A stretch of 64,000 nt of DNA, taken from assembly GCA_015680685.1 (NCBI GenBank), contig MNCI01022277.1:126258-190257 (forward strand), given 5' to 3'. Numbering within the stretch: position 1 is the first letter of the stretch; each line of letters opens with the position of its first letter. Origin of the DNA: Gnetum montanum. Taxonomy: Eukaryota; Streptophyta; Gnetopsida; Gnetales; Gnetaceae. The position numbers and the translations under genes are program-made. This document shows positions 45,363-58,015 of this stretch, piece after piece. The notes under the pieces are model-generated. The model was not told the DNA's origin, ran no database searches, and saw only the letters and a program-made list of their open reading frames with translations.

Positions 45363-48260
45363 ATGACCACCATTTCCACCTCAAGCTTTTGAGGCTCCTT
45401 TTCTAGCCCAAAGCACCATGGGTTCTGAGTGGCCATCTAGCCTAGTGATGATGCCATGCTAGTCCCTTAGGATTCAACATTTATCACCCGAGTCCTTGGC
45501 ACAAGATGCAGAACATTATGATTTTATCTACATCAAGATCCAAGTAGATTTTCCCCTAGACCACCTAGAACTTGAGCACAAATGAATTTTTGAGTTCCTT
45601 TATTAGAATGGGAAGGAGTTTGTCTCTATCCATGATGTTTCCATTCCCCTAACAGATATGTATTAGTGGATATTTGATCAGCTGCTATGAGTCACTAGGC
45701 CTAGGAAGCAGGACACACTATCCCATTGCAATGAAGCATTCCAAGATGTGTAGGAAGATCTGGACTCCCAATCTAAGGGGGGTGGCCAAACTTACCCTCT
45801 AACCATCCCTTCTACCATGGCCTTCAAGCCAAACCCCATTTTTGCAATGGCTCCCTTTACGATCACCAACAATCCATCTCAATCTACGTTTTCATCAACA
45901 ATGGACAGCCATCCTTCACCTTTAGTGTATTAGCAGAAGCTTACCTTAGATCCATATGCAGGCACTTTCATTCATCATTCTATCTTGTCTTTGTACTGGG
46001 TGCCAGTTACACCCATGTTGCCCTACATACACACCACATCTACTTCATAGTTGCCCAGAGCCTTTTCTCCTATCTCATCATTTGCATTTATTCCATCATC
46101 AGTAGTAGGTCCAGCCCTAACCATGTGGTGGACCCCAACCACTTTTCCCCCTACCTCGCAACCCCACCATATGTCATAGCACCCTTACTAGCAAACATAC
46201 CAAGTCCCGTAGGTATTGCAACCAAGCATGGGACTATGGTCTGTTCCATCAGTTATGAAAATGACCAACCCCACAACACTACTAGCTGCCACTGCTCTAG
46301 CAGAACCACCCATTAGGTGGTGGACCGCACAAGTAGCACTCTTCTCAAGGGAAGCCCCAAAGGCCCCCCCTAGGAGCTATGTCATTGCCCTCGTTATGCC
46401 ACAAATGATGGTTGTACCTGCAACCCCACAACTATTTGTGTTATCTCCGAGTATGGATCAAGCGCTTCAACTTATCTAGATCCTTACCGAAGAGGTTAGG
46501 CACCTCAAAGTCACCGGTTCTAATATGGTGCAGATCATGGATTTCTACCATGATGACCATATCAGCCTGGCGGTTCCTATGCTTACACTACCCCCTGGGA
46601 TGCCACTTCCCCATTTCAAAAAATACAATAAGGAGGATGATCCCAATGTGCATCTGGTTACATTTAGATCAGAGTCTTTGTTGCTGCAACAATGACCGCA
46701 CATCATCATTTGTGTTTTTGCTATGTATTTGATGGGAAAAGCTTTAGAATGGTACCATGCACTCCCGTGCACTTCCATCTCAACACTAGAGGAGATGTTG
46801 ACCTAGTTTGTGACCCGCTTCAAGTATAACTTGAAGCCCAAAGTTACACTAGATCAATTGATGGGAGATAAGCAAGGTCCACTAGAGACAGTGCAAAGGT
46901 TTATACAACGGTGGAGCACCACCTTGAACGAGATATGTGAGCCTATTGTAGAGGCCCACTTGCTAGCCATCTTCAAGGGGACGATGAACGATTTCATCAA
47001 ATCCAAGTTGTATTACCTAGCCCCGTGCTCTCTCAATCAGGATTTTGCCCAGACAAAAATTATTCAAGACACGACCTAATCCAGTAGGGATCTGGCCGAT
47101 ATTGCATATAAAAATGCACATACTAAAAAGGACAAAGAGAAGGGCAAGGCTGCAATGGCCACGGTGGCTACAGTGGAAAACAAGGCCTAGCCCACAAATA
47201 ACAATAACAAGAAAGTGATCGCAACACCAACTAACCCCATGCCTAACCTAGGCAACACCGCTCAACCCTCCACGTCGACACCCAAAGCACCCACCCCATC
47301 TAAACCCAACTTTGAGCTTAAAGATCACTCCAAGTACACCCCTCTACCTATCAAACCTTCAAAACTTCTAAAGCACTTGCTAGGGATGGGTTACATTCAA
47401 CACAAGAAAATGTTAGAGGAGGCAATCAAGCAGCATCAACAGTATTGCAAACTTCTTAGGAACCCCTCCTTGGCTTTGCCCAACGAGCCCCCCGTTCCTA
47501 AGAACTTCATATTGGAGTAGTTCTATGACTACCACCAACCCTGTGGTCACAACATGGATTACTGTCTAGCCTTAAAAGATGACATTCAATGGATGATTGA
47601 TCAGGGGAAGTTGGTGCTGGACGAAAGCAACCCCATTCACCCTAAAAATCAATCCATGAATGTTGACAAGGACCCCCTCAATGCTAATGATGCGGGGTAC
47701 ATCATTAACATGATTGGCATAGACGGTAATCTAGAACCACCACAACAGCCATTTGTGGTTCGTATACCTCAACATAGCATAGCGACACCAACAATGGCAA
47801 AAAAGACACCGCAGTAACCATTTTTCCTTAAGGTCACTTCTTGGAAATCTTCCCCTGCACCTTCTGTAATCAAAACTACACCATCACTTGCACTAATGCC
47901 AAAAAAACCATTTATCATTAGGGGGCCAAACTACTCAACTACCTCCATTCCACAAAATTGGCATATGATGGCATCAAAACCTTCTTCTTCAAGGAAATGA
48001 GAAGAGCATCTGATAGGTGAAATGGCTATGGAACGTACCACACCAAGTTCTTCCAAGCATATTCCCTCATCCTCTACATCTATGCCTACCTCATCACCAA
48101 AAGTTAACATCGCTACATGCACATTGTCATCGCCACCTCGCCGAAAAGGATCTAGCCCCAAACCAAAAACTGCTCCTCCTCTGGAAATTTGTCTTCTAGG
48201 ACGAATGGAGGAAGAGAAGGGCAGTAAACAACGGGAAGGTGGACAAGACCTTCTAAGCAC
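45363..48260 (+). pseudogene. E4 gag
   Basis: The start is approximate (MTTISTSS, compare MVASTT in A). The N-terminal block AEHYDFIYIKIQVDFPLDHL (about 45,505) is in a shifted frame. The Retrotrans_gag domain is at about 46,510-47,080 (FYHDDHISLAVP, PLPHFKKYNKEDDPNVHL, FIQRWSTTLNEICEPI). After a Lys/Asn-rich stretch comes a zinc-knuckle-like motif (FYDYHQPCGHNMDYC, about 47,521), then linker repeats QPFVVRIPQ, PFFLKVTS and KPFIIRGPN. An acidic RMEEEKGSKQREGGQDLL segment (about 48,205) leads into the protease region. Many TAG stops sit at Gln positions. Confidence 0.85.
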
Positions 48261-48270
48261 TCTTACTTAG

Positions 48271-49161
48271 GTGAAACAATATCTAAAGCAAAAGAACACA
48301 ACGTTGACCCTGTACAACCTAGTAATGACTTCCACAGCACACTGCGAGGCTTTGGTTCACATGTTAACGTCTATACCAGTTGACGAGAACATGCCGACAA
48401 AGGAGAAAGCAATCCATTCAGTTATGCTTCCTTCTACACCCGAAGAACTGCAACCATCCCAATTGACATTCTATGACAAGTCCATTAAGGAAGATCCTAA
48501 AAAGGATCTAGTGATAATAACACCCCTATTCATCACAATTCGGGTTGGGAAACATAAGATCCAAAGAGTGCACATTGATGATGGGGCTGCTACAAATGTC
48601 ATCCCATTCCCCATAGTGGAAAAACTGGGTTTGGTAGACCAAATCAAACCCATGACAATGTCATGTATGAAGTCATTCAATAAGGTGTAGGTAGTGGTGA
48701 AAGGCATTATCTACATTGACTTTGTTGTAGGAGACTAGTTCCCCACAAGTGCAATGTTTATCATGGTGGAAGAGTTGCCCAAGTTTAACTTGATCTTGGG
48801 GAGATCATGGTTAGCCCAGCTCAGGGCCATCTTTTCATCCATACATCAAGAAACCCATCTATCTTACGTAGGTAGGGAGGTGGTGATCCATGGTGATGAG
48901 GTGACAACCCAGACAATAAATAACGTAGATATGGAGTAGGGTTTAGAGGTCATAACCTCAGAGAATGAGGCACCTATTTTTGCCAACACTAACTATTTGA
49001 CAAAAGAGCTAGCCCAAGATGCTGGTTTGGAAAACAAAACTTCATGGGCTGAGTTGCTTTTTCAAGTGGTAGATGATGATGTAGAAGAATACCATAATAA
49101 ATCCTCTTGGCCTTACATGTCGCAAGACCCACGATGGGTTAGAAAGCAGTTGCGAGGATGA
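48271..49161 (+). pseudogene. E4 protease
   Basis: The LTLYNLVMTSTAHCEALVHM block (about 48,303) precedes the retropepsin. The active site is VHIDDGAATNVIP, with DDG at 48,577-48,585. FNLILGRSWLAQLRAI lies near 48,785. The tail with KTSWAELLFQVVDDDVEE ends RKQLRG and TGA (49,159-49,161). Stops at about 48,688, 48,736 and 48,937 inactivate it. The last of these matches the TAG after the IDIDQG/NVEME position in E1 and A. Confidence 0.85.
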
Positions 49162-49309
49162 TTGTTACTCATGTAGCATAACAACTCCACTATTCCTTAC
49201 CCAATTAACACCCATTATACATTTATTCCTTGTTTTCTTCACATTCATTCATCTACGCTAAGCATCTAACTTTTTTTTAAAAAAATGATCACATGTCCTT
49301 CGTTTGCAT

Positions 49310-49565
49310 TATACTATGGCCCACTAAGGCCTAAAACTAGCAAAAACTTGTTCTATTTGCATTACACTGCGACCTGCTAAGGCCTAAAACTGGTAAAATT
49401 TTCTGTTTACATCACATTACGGCCTACTAAGGCCTAAAACTGGTAAAATTTTCCTTTACCATCATTACCATAGCCTGAAATGGCCTAAAACTACACACGG
49501 CTCCAAAATGGCCTAAAATTAGCAATGGCCCGAAATGACCTTAAACTAAAATGAGATGTTCATAA
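49310..49565 (+). repeat. E4 mini-hairpin array 1
   Basis: Six units: GGCC/GGCC, GACC/GGCC, GGCC/GGCC, AGCC/GGCC, GGCT/GGCC and GGCC/GACC. Loops are mainly 6 nt (CACTAA, TACTAA, TGAAAT), tails TAAAACT or TTAAACT. Confidence 0.85.
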
Positions 49566-49682
49566 TGAATTCAACATATAAAACATGATAAAAATAGATC
49601 TCTTCACATTCCAATATTTCTTTCATAAATTAACAATGCTTGTCACATTTTTTCAAGTTAAACAAACAGGTTAGCTGTTACG

Positions 49683-52600
49683 CTATGACCCTTCACCCAT
49701 TCCACCATCTCCTACTTCAATAGGCCCCATGTTTTCACTTGGAGCCTACACCATAAAAGAATAGATTAGTTAGCTAAAGCTACAGTAAAGACTCCAATAA
49801 AATAAATTGTTACTACGCTGAAGGATAACTGACCCAAGATGGCCCCACGTCTATTTCGGGGGGTATCTGATCTAGGCTTGCTGCTAGGCGGTGCAAGATC
49901 TCCTCTTCCAAGATATCAGCCCAATTTCTATTACCCAAATAAATGCTTGCAAAAAATTTCTCTTTCTCTATGGATTTCCATTTTGGAGGTCCTGGAGAAA
50001 AGGCGACAGTGGTGGTTTCACCTGCAAGGAAGGCCACTTCCCTTTTGGGAGATTCGCTCACTATCACCTATTGCATGAACTTGTCGTAAGCCCTAGAAGC
50101 ACCAATGATATCAAGGAATACCTCGTGAGTATGTAACTTGACTGAGGCATCCTTGTATTGGTTATGATACGTGGCACATTCTAGCTTATACATATGCTTA
50201 TGATTTTTCTGTGTTTGCTCCCATTCGTAAACATTGGCACTGTAATATTTCTAGTTTTGGTTCTTCTGGGCTAACAAGTCCATTTGCATGTGTTGTCCTA
50301 TTATCTCATGGGTGGCCTTGTTGTTGCACTACATGGCTATCTAGTACCTCATGTAGTCAATGACGACTGTGCACCAACTACCATAGTTGGTATCTTGGGC
50401 CAATAGGAATTCATTCCTAGAGTGGAGATCTCCTACCTTAGCAATCAGGTTGGCCTTCTCCTTCTCAAGCTTCTGGACCTAGTTCTAGAGGTGTTCGTTC
50501 ATGTGCCTAAATTCTAACAAGGAGCATGCTGAGTACAAAGCATATTGGCTTGCCTCATCATATACACAATGAGGAACCTTGGTCACTTCTGGTGGAAATA
50601 TAGGCACGACATCGACCTTAACCACCCTCTTAGGGTCCCACTTGAGATGAGAAGCTACCAACCATGCATAAAAAGAAATGCATTAGTCACAGAGGCATAG
50701 TGAATGCAACAATAATGTAGAGTCTAGAATAGCATTTTAGCTTACCCACTTCCAAGTCAACCTACCTTACACAATTGATCATGTCATTAACTACCCCTTC
50801 CATGGTCGCAAGAGGATCGGGGAAGGGCCAGGGGTTCCAACAGTGGTATCAGTTGCATGATAAAACATGTTAGTTAAAATGGAGAGAACCATGATAGGGC
50901 TAATGAATAGCATAATTGATAGTGTAAAGCTCCTACCCAGAAAACCCTCAAGGGTGATAGCGAGGGGGTCACCCATCGGCACATTGTTAAATATGTGATC
51001 AGACTCACTAGCATCCAAATGGAGCCCCTCTCCTTCTATCTGACCTAGTAACGTAGCAGCATCTTTGATGCTCATGCATCCCTCCAACATCGAGCTACTC
51101 TCTATGAAAGGGTTATTAGTAGGGGCCTCATCTTGGTTGCCAGGACTGTTTTCCTTCATTGGTTGGGTCTCTTTCTTTGTCGATAGGAGCTTCCTCCTCC
51201 TCCTCCTCCTCTTCATTAGTGGAGTCCCTTCATCATCAGCATGGGCTTTCTCCTCCGTAGCCAAGGCCTCCTTGTTTTTGTTCATTTTCCCTGTTGTAGG
51301 GGCCACCACCTCTTCTCCCTCTTCTTCTTCCTCTTCTTCCATTGATAAAACATAGTGGCAGTTAGTACAATATGCTAACCCGAAGCCAATGCTACGTTGT
51401 GCTACTCTACCTAGCGTAACACGGTGTAACAAGCGTTAGCCAAAAAAAATAAAAGAAAAATACAAAATAAGAAGCAGCAAATACTTACCAATTGGAGGCT
51501 ACACTCTACAAAGCTTGAATTGCAAGTTCTTCCCCCTCTCTTCATTAGTACGCGGGCTCTCATCGGTAGGGTGGCACCTTACATTGTAGCTTGGTCGTCA
51601 CCGTCTCTACAATGAGGTGTTCCCCCCTTTTCACACTACCAGTGGTAGTGGGAGGTGCCTCTCCCATGCTGTCCTTGGCCTGAAAGTTGTGTGCCACCTC
51701 GTCCTTGGTTGTTATCAAGAGTGACTCCCTGATAGCTTCTAGGGGGTCCTAAGACCGGGTGGTACAGAAGACTTGGCAAATCCATAGTTTGGAAATCTGG
51801 CTATGATCTTATAGTACCAAGACCCCATTCTCATGGACTACTAAGAATTTTGCAAAATACTGAAGAAAAGATATGAAAAAGGCATGGTGCATGTTCAAAC
51901 AAGATTCAAGCTTCCCATGAAGCTTGACCATTTCAACCTGCATGTCTTTGTAAAGGTGCTTGACCCAATTGTAACGGGTCCCTTCTTCCATGACATCCCT
52001 CAGTATTTGAGCCTACTCAATCCCAATGATTTTTTCTTGGGATAGAAAATTGGGGAAGGAAAAAACATGGAAGATAGAGTAAACCATTTTGGACACCCAT
52101 AGCTTGGCTTTCTTCATAAAAATCCCCTTTCGGTCCTTGGAAGCCACTAGCCAATCCTCGATGTCCTCTTGATTGTGCACATCCCTCTTGGATTTTTCTT
52201 TGATGGGGAGACCATCAGAGGGGATGCTGAAAAGGTCCATGAATAATTGATTTTTGACATCAAGCACCACACACACACCATGAACATGTGTGTGGAAGCA
52301 ATCTACCTTTTCGGAGAAGGAGTCAGCTAGGGAAAGCATCTCTGTAGGCGGGACACTCGGGTTAACCACCAAAAAAAGTCCATAAGCCCTACCTCCTGAA
52401 GGTTAGGGACCAACATGGTTGGGGCTCCATTATAGAGCTAGCACTGAGTCTCCTCCACCTCCCCATACTTAAAGAAGAGGTTGGTCTTGTCGCGTCCAGA
52501 GACAATTATAGTCACCTCCTGGGATTTCTTCGCTAATAAAACGATTTGTAAATAGAAAATAAAAACAAAAAGAGAAATAGGGTTAGTGAAATGCAAAAAC

Positions 52601-54345
52601 TACTCAAGCATTTAGCAGTAAATTTACACCCTAGCGTACTAGATTTGAAAAGCATGGGAAATGGTGGGAGATCCACCAAAAACGTCTTCAATGGTGATCA
52701 ACCTAAGGGATACCCATTCCCTATCCAACCAACCGGCTTCTTTACATTTCCCATAAAACTGGGAATACAAAGTTGGATAGGTCTAAACTCACCCCTAAAT
52801 TGACCTATCATGTTGGCATGCACATTCTCAGTGGAGGAAAACTCCTGTAGGATCATCTATGCCAACACCAAGGCATCCGTATCATTTTGAAGACCACTCT
52901 TTTCAATAAAATACCTGGTAACACAAAAAATGAACATATGAACTGTTAACACCTCTATCTAGTGTAGCATGAATTACATGATGAAAAACCTTCGTAGAAC
53001 TCACCTGTCGACATAGTAAATGGTTCCAAGTGGGTTCTAAAACATGGTTCTTGCATGACAAGCAACAAAAAACGTGTTGTATAAGTGGTAGCACTTATAC
53101 TCAGGCATTTCCCAAATCCAGCTTAAGTGTCTCAGGCTTTTCGTACATTGGTTAGAATTGTTTTCCTGCTTGACCTGATTGAACCATCAATTAGAAATTT
53201 TAAAATACCCTGATTTACCCCAGGAAACAGGGTTTCTATGATTATGGCTGCTATCATCACCAACAAGTGTGACCAAATAATCACACTAAAGTGCTAGAGG
53301 AGGAACTATAGGAAGTCTCGTGCACCCTCCTGGAACCAAGCTGCCTACTTCTCCACACGTGCATGGGGGGGAGGGACATTAGCCACTAGTTCACTCAGGA
53401 AACATAGGACACATACGATTTCTAGGACAATCAAAATGGGTCTCGACATGACCTTGCACCAACGAGGAACAAAATGTTAGCACTATGCACACACAAAGTT
53501 TACATGTAGCATAGCAAGATTTCATAGTCACAAAAATATATATATATATATAATAAACAAAAAAGTGCATGTAAACAAACAAGAAACAACAAAGAAAGTT
53601 TTGCAGCGTAGCAAGGTCATCAAACTACGCACAATGCAGCAATGCCTAGATAACGCGTAATGTAGTAGACATGCAACAATGCAATGATGAAATCAACACA
53701 TTACTATAACAAGCATAGCCATATAGCAAGCTTAAAAAATTGGGCAATGTAGCCATATTACAGAGTTTACAATACAACAATATGACAACCCTACTAAACC
53801 TTGCAACGTATGACCACACCGCAATAAAAGGCATTACAAAGTGCAACAAGTAAGAGTTTATTGTGCTATAGCCATCCAAAGCATAATTTGGCTGTACAAA
53901 ATAATTCATGTTGTACTACGTTAAACACCTATCCTGTTTGTCAAATTGTATAGAAGGCTAGAACCCTCTTGAAGGCGGCATGCTACACTAGCCATGCGCT
54001 AAGCTGCGTAGGCTTGCCCAGACCCCTACGACAAGAAAATCATAACTATGGTGGCTAGGGTGATACTGCATGTGACTATAGCATAACATCCATATAGCCA
54101 TTGTGGCCAACCAGCGATGGCGGTAGCGTAGCAGCCTAAACAGCGGCCAAAATGATGGTAAAAGAATGTGGATTTCGACAATAACAATTGCAGAAATCTG
54201 AAAAAGAAAGGTAACATAGGAACTTACCGAGCGGATGGAGTCTCCTCCCACACTACAATGCATTCCTAAGTGAGGTGCCCCAAAGTGTCCTTGATTTCAT
54301 TCACTTTAGTGAGCCCTCAGTGGTTACATTCACCTTTTGGTGCCA
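49683..54345 (-). pseudogene. E4 antisense accessory gene
   Basis: Same plan as the E2 copy though the protein has diverged strongly. Last exon: about 49,683-49,748 (APSENMGPIEVGDGGMGEGS). Coiled-coil exon: about 49,830-50,655, including LEEEILHRLAASLDQI and, at its start, HLKWDPKRVVKV. Acidic exon: about 50,930-51,350. Middle exon: from 51,489 upward (donor gtaagtat at 51,488). A 32-nt exon: about 53,007-53,038 (NPLGTIYYVDR). FCP1-like exon: up to 53,452 (PILIVLEIVCVL, WFQEGARDFL, VIIWSHLL). First exon: 54,228-54,345 (MAPKGECNH), donor gtaagt. Stops are frequent. Motif I has Glu in place of the nucleophile Asp. Confidence 0.6.
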
Positions 54346-54475
54346 TCGTTTCCCTTGCAAATGTTGTCAGTTGCTATGCTATGCTATTTCACTTTCTCTC
54401 GACACAATCGCACTATGCTTTGGATGTGGGCTATGTGCTTTGACAATGAAAATGACAATTTTACCATGGGTAAAG

Positions 54476-54489
54476 CCCTATTTATAGCC
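54476..54489 (-). promoter_or_regulatory. TATA box of E4 antisense gene
   Basis: On the minus strand GGCTATAAATAGGG is a textbook plant TATA box. It lies 131 bp upstream of the minus-strand ATG (54,345), leaving room for a leader of about 100 nt. It sits between array 2 and the antisense gene, pointing away from pol. Confidence 0.6.
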
Positions 54490-54664
54490 AACACAGTGAA
54501 AAAGAACTTGCCATTTTCACATCTCAAGTAATGTTGGATGCCCCATGTAGTGTAGCACTGGCGTGTCATAGATTTGTGATAGCGTAGCATTCCTATTCAC
54601 AAATAGGTGGGGCCAAACCAAAAACTTCAGCTCACCTTAAATTAGAAGTCTACCCATGTGAATC

Positions 54665-55175
54665 CTGCATGCTACGGTCCGCAAAGACCTTAAACTAACA
54701 ACTTTATCCAAAACAAATTATATATACTTGTTAACGATCTACAAAGACCTTAAACTAGCAACCTTATCTTGACATACACCATGATCCACAAAGACCTTAA
54801 ACTAGTAACTGTACCTAAAAAAAACCTGTTAACAGTCTGCAAAGACCTTAAACTAGCAACCTTATCTTGACATACACCATGGTCCACAAAGACCTTAAAC
54901 TAGTAAGTGTACCTAAAAAAAACCTGTTAACGGTCTGCAAAGACCTTAAACTAGCAACTTCATTTGAAAAACTTATGTACCATGGTCGGCAAAGACCTTA
55001 AACTAGTAACATTCTACGAAGCCTACCTGTTAATGGTCCGCAAAGATCTTAAACTAGTAACATTACCTTTTTACAACCTGTTAACGGTCCACCACAACCT
55101 TAAACTAGTAGACCTAGCATTAGTTGCATATTTAAATTCACTTACAATCTACCAAGACCTTAAACTATAAATCTA
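54665..55175 (+). repeat. E4 mini-hairpin array 2
   Basis: About ten units around GGTC, CGCAAA, GACC, TTAAACTAG, with variants AGTC, GATC and GGTC in the left arm and loops such as TACAAA, CACAAA and GGCAAA. Spacing is about 50 bp with partly conserved spacers. Confidence 0.85.
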
Positions 55176-55269
55176 CGAATGTAGCCAAATGTTTGACAAT
55201 CATTGCATGTTTCATTATATTTACTATTATGTGCCATAGCTTCAACTAGGTATCACTTGACCAAGCTTC

Positions 55270-55284
55270 TTCTTGTTATGACAG
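55270..55284 (+). other. candidate 3' splice acceptor before E4 pol
   Basis: TTCTTGTTATGACAG, pyrimidine-containing and ending AG at 55,284, lies 10 nt before the pol ATG (55,295). Confidence 0.5.
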
Positions 55285-55294
55285 GTCAAACAAG

Positions 55295-56903
55295 ATGGTC
55301 ATGCAGCGTGATCTACACTCACCTTTAACCTTGATAGGTCCTCATGGAAAACTTGTAAGATATCTAAATCTAGAGTCGGTAGACTGGAATTCATCAACTA
55401 ATAACACTGTAGTGTCCATGGAAACGTCCCTTGGTTGGCCCAAACACTTGCTCCAAGCCTTAGACTTAAAGGCCAGGGATGTGATTGAGGACCCTCTCAT
55501 CGAAGCACTGATAATGAAATCCAGAGGGAAAATAAAAATGCTAAAACTAAGTTCCCTCCTAGATCAAAAGTGCAAAAATATGTATCCAGAGTTCTTCAAG
55601 ACAACGTTAATGTATTCTCATGGTCTTATAACGACATGCTAGGTTTAGACCCACGGATAATACAACTTAACATTGTATTGGATCCATGTGTCAAATCGAC
55701 TAAATAAAAGGCTCAAAACGTTAAGCCAGAAATCACACTAGCTATACGTGATGAAGTCACTAACCTATATCAAGCAGGTTTCATTCGTGTGGTCGATTAC
55801 TTAGAATGGGTGTCAAACATCATTGTAGTCTCTAAGAAAATGGGGGGGATATGAATCTGTATAGACATCTAGGATTTGAACAAGGCAACAATTAAAGATG
55901 ACTTCCCACTACCAAGTATTGACCAGCTTATCGATACTACGGATGGGCATGCTTTACTATCTTTCATGGATGGGTTCTCAGGTTATAATCAAATTCTCAT
56001 AAATCTAGAGCATCAGTTGACAACTACATTCATGACCCTTTGGGGTACCTTTTGTTACACCATGATGCGCTTTGGTCTAAAGAACGCCGAAGCAACCTAC
56101 CAATGAGCCATGACCTATATCTTTAGCCACTACCTTATAGAGAGGATAAAACATTACATGGATGACATAGCAGTCAAATCTAAGATAGCTATTGATCATC
56201 CCACTGATCTAGATGTAGTCCTGAAACATTGTCATAGGTATCACTTGCAACTTAATCCAAAGAAGTGTGTTTTTGGCATAAAAACCAAATGCATGTTAGG
56301 GTTTATAGTATCGGAGGCTGGAATACGAGTAGACCCTAATAAAGTCAAGGCAATCATTAACTTAGCACCTCCTACTAACCTTAAGGAATTGCGTGGGTTA
56401 CAAGGTAGAGTGCAGCTCATCAAAAGGTTTATAGCAAGGTTGACTAATAAGTTACACCCCATGCAACACTTACTAAAGAAGGGGGTTAACTTCAAATGGA
56501 TAACGAAGTGCCAACAAAACTTTGATGACCTGAAGGAAGAGCTTTTACACCTCCCAACTGTGTATCCACCACAAAGGGATAAGCCTTTCTACATCTACCT
56601 TGCAACCTCAAACACGTCTATCGCAACGCTATTATGCAAAAAAAGAGAAGATGGCTCTGAAACCCTAGTCTATTACTTGAGCCACACATTAATAGCATAT
56701 GAAGCCAAATATAATGAAGTGGAAAGGAATTGCCTCACTTTAGTGTTCATGCTAAAAAAGTGGAGAAACTACCTATTCCGCAGTCAAGTGAACATCATAT
56801 GCAAAAGCAACATACTTCGGGCTATCACGAACAACTTGTATGAGAGTAGCAAGATAGCCCAATAAAAAGCAATAATAGCAGAATTTGATTTGCATTATGT
56901 AGC
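55295..56903 (+). pseudogene. E4 reverse transcriptase and gypsy RNase H, truncated
   Basis: It starts MVMQRDLHSPLTLIGPHGKL. A frameshift lies near 55,610. RT motifs: LPSIDQLIDTTDGHALLSFM (about 55,910), TLWGTFCYTMMRFGLKNA and YMDD (56,155-56,166). RNase H follows: FYIYLATSNTSIATLL (about 56,588) and VNIICKSNILRAI. Coding stops being recognisable at AEFDLHYVA (56,903). E6 continues there with SQSSMKGQAIA, so an insertion or rearrangement removed the rest. Stops include TAA about 55,705, TGA about 55,852, TAG about 55,870 and TGA about 56,105. Confidence 0.88.
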
Positions 56904-57164
56904 TGTTGGCACATTTTGGCCATTTCATGGAACAGTATGGATTTGAGATTAGAGATAGTCCAAAGCTTCCTGCCGTGCATGAAGAATTTGGAGGATGGAG
57001 ACCTAAGTCGGGTGTTTTAAGATATGATTTTCTAGAAACAAGGGCTATATTTGGTAGATGCTAATAAGAAATCAAGATTTTTTTTGAGACAGCAGCAAAG
57101 CATAAAATGATTTTCAGGAATGAATGCGGCTCAACAGAAAATGATTTTTGGACGAAACGTGATT

Positions 57165-57520
57165 TACAGAGTCCTCAAATTGTTATGATCCAGAGGAGCT
57201 ACTCAAGATCCCTTAGGCTCTATTGGCTCTGCAGCTCCTTCAGAGTGCAAGGTGTTCGATTATCTAGTACAGTCTACGGCATGTGAGAGTTCTTAGAAAT
57301 AGTAAAACAATTTGAAATTACCAAGGCAGAGAAGCTTCAAGTTTTAAATCTTAGACCTACTACAACATTTGAAGTTCATATGATAATTGAGGATTGTGAA
57401 GAGTGAATGTCAGAAGATTCTATTCAAGAATTTATTTCCACCATGAAGAAAATATGGTCTAGTTCCCCTTCAAAGATGGAAGATGAAAACGCTATTGACA
57501 AAGTGCAGAGAAGATGAAGA
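57165..57520 (+). pseudogene. RNA polymerase III subunit RPC9 (CRCP-like) pseudogene
   Basis: An intronless-looking run in two frames. SRGATQDPLGSIGSAAPSEC and KVFDYLVQSTACE (about 57,192-57,290), then after a frameshift EFLEIVKQFEITKAEKLQVL and NLRPTTTFEVHMIIEDCEE (about 57,290-57,405), a stop, and MSEDSIQEFISTMKKIW. These follow the order of the Rpb4/RPC9 family: a short RSRGA N-terminal segment, a YDYL-like helix, KAEKLQ-NLRP and a two-acid IIE-CEE motif. RPC9 pairs with RPC8 in the Pol III stalk. Absence of introns over this span suggests retrocopy or transduction. Confidence 0.6.
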
Positions 57521-57894
57521 TGGAATCAGCCCTGATATAACTTCGGTTGTATACGCATACATATATCAACTCCATGGTTACTATCTCTATCACTACAAGG
57601 AAAATAAAATATTTTATGATTTAAAAAGGAAAGGACAATTATGGGATATTTGTGTGACATCCTATAAAAGGAGACATTTGGCTATTATCCCTTTTACTCC
57701 TATGAAAGTTGTAACTTCCTATGATAATTACAACTATAATATTTATAATTAATTTTAATTTGGATTATCATGAAGACACGTGTCAGATGCAGCATTTTTA
57801 TCTCTTTTGTGGTTATAACCACCACAAAGGCCACTTGTCAACTACAACCTCTTTATCTCCACAATGGCCACTTGTCAACTAAATGGGACACGTG

Positions 57895-58015
57895 TCAACT
57901 GCAACTTGTTTCTCTCCATGGTGAACACTTGGCAACTAAATGAAGATACTTGGCAAATGAATGAAGACACTTGGCAACTGAATGAAGACACTTGGCCATG
58001 GAATAGGACACTTGT
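57895..58015 (+). repeat. tandem repeat CACTTGGCAACTGAATGAAGA
   Basis: About five units of 22-24 bp (CACTTGGCAACT, AATGAAGA) in the U3-like part of the insertion, preceded by related CACTTGTCAACT words. Palindromes GTGGTTATAACCAC (about 57,810) and GGTGGTTACAACCACC (about 58,040) flank it. Confidence 0.8.

Noticed and set aside
53535-53552. TA microsatellite in E4 as a promoter
   Set aside because: It lies inside the predicted antisense intron 1; the well-placed TATA box is at 54,476-54,489.
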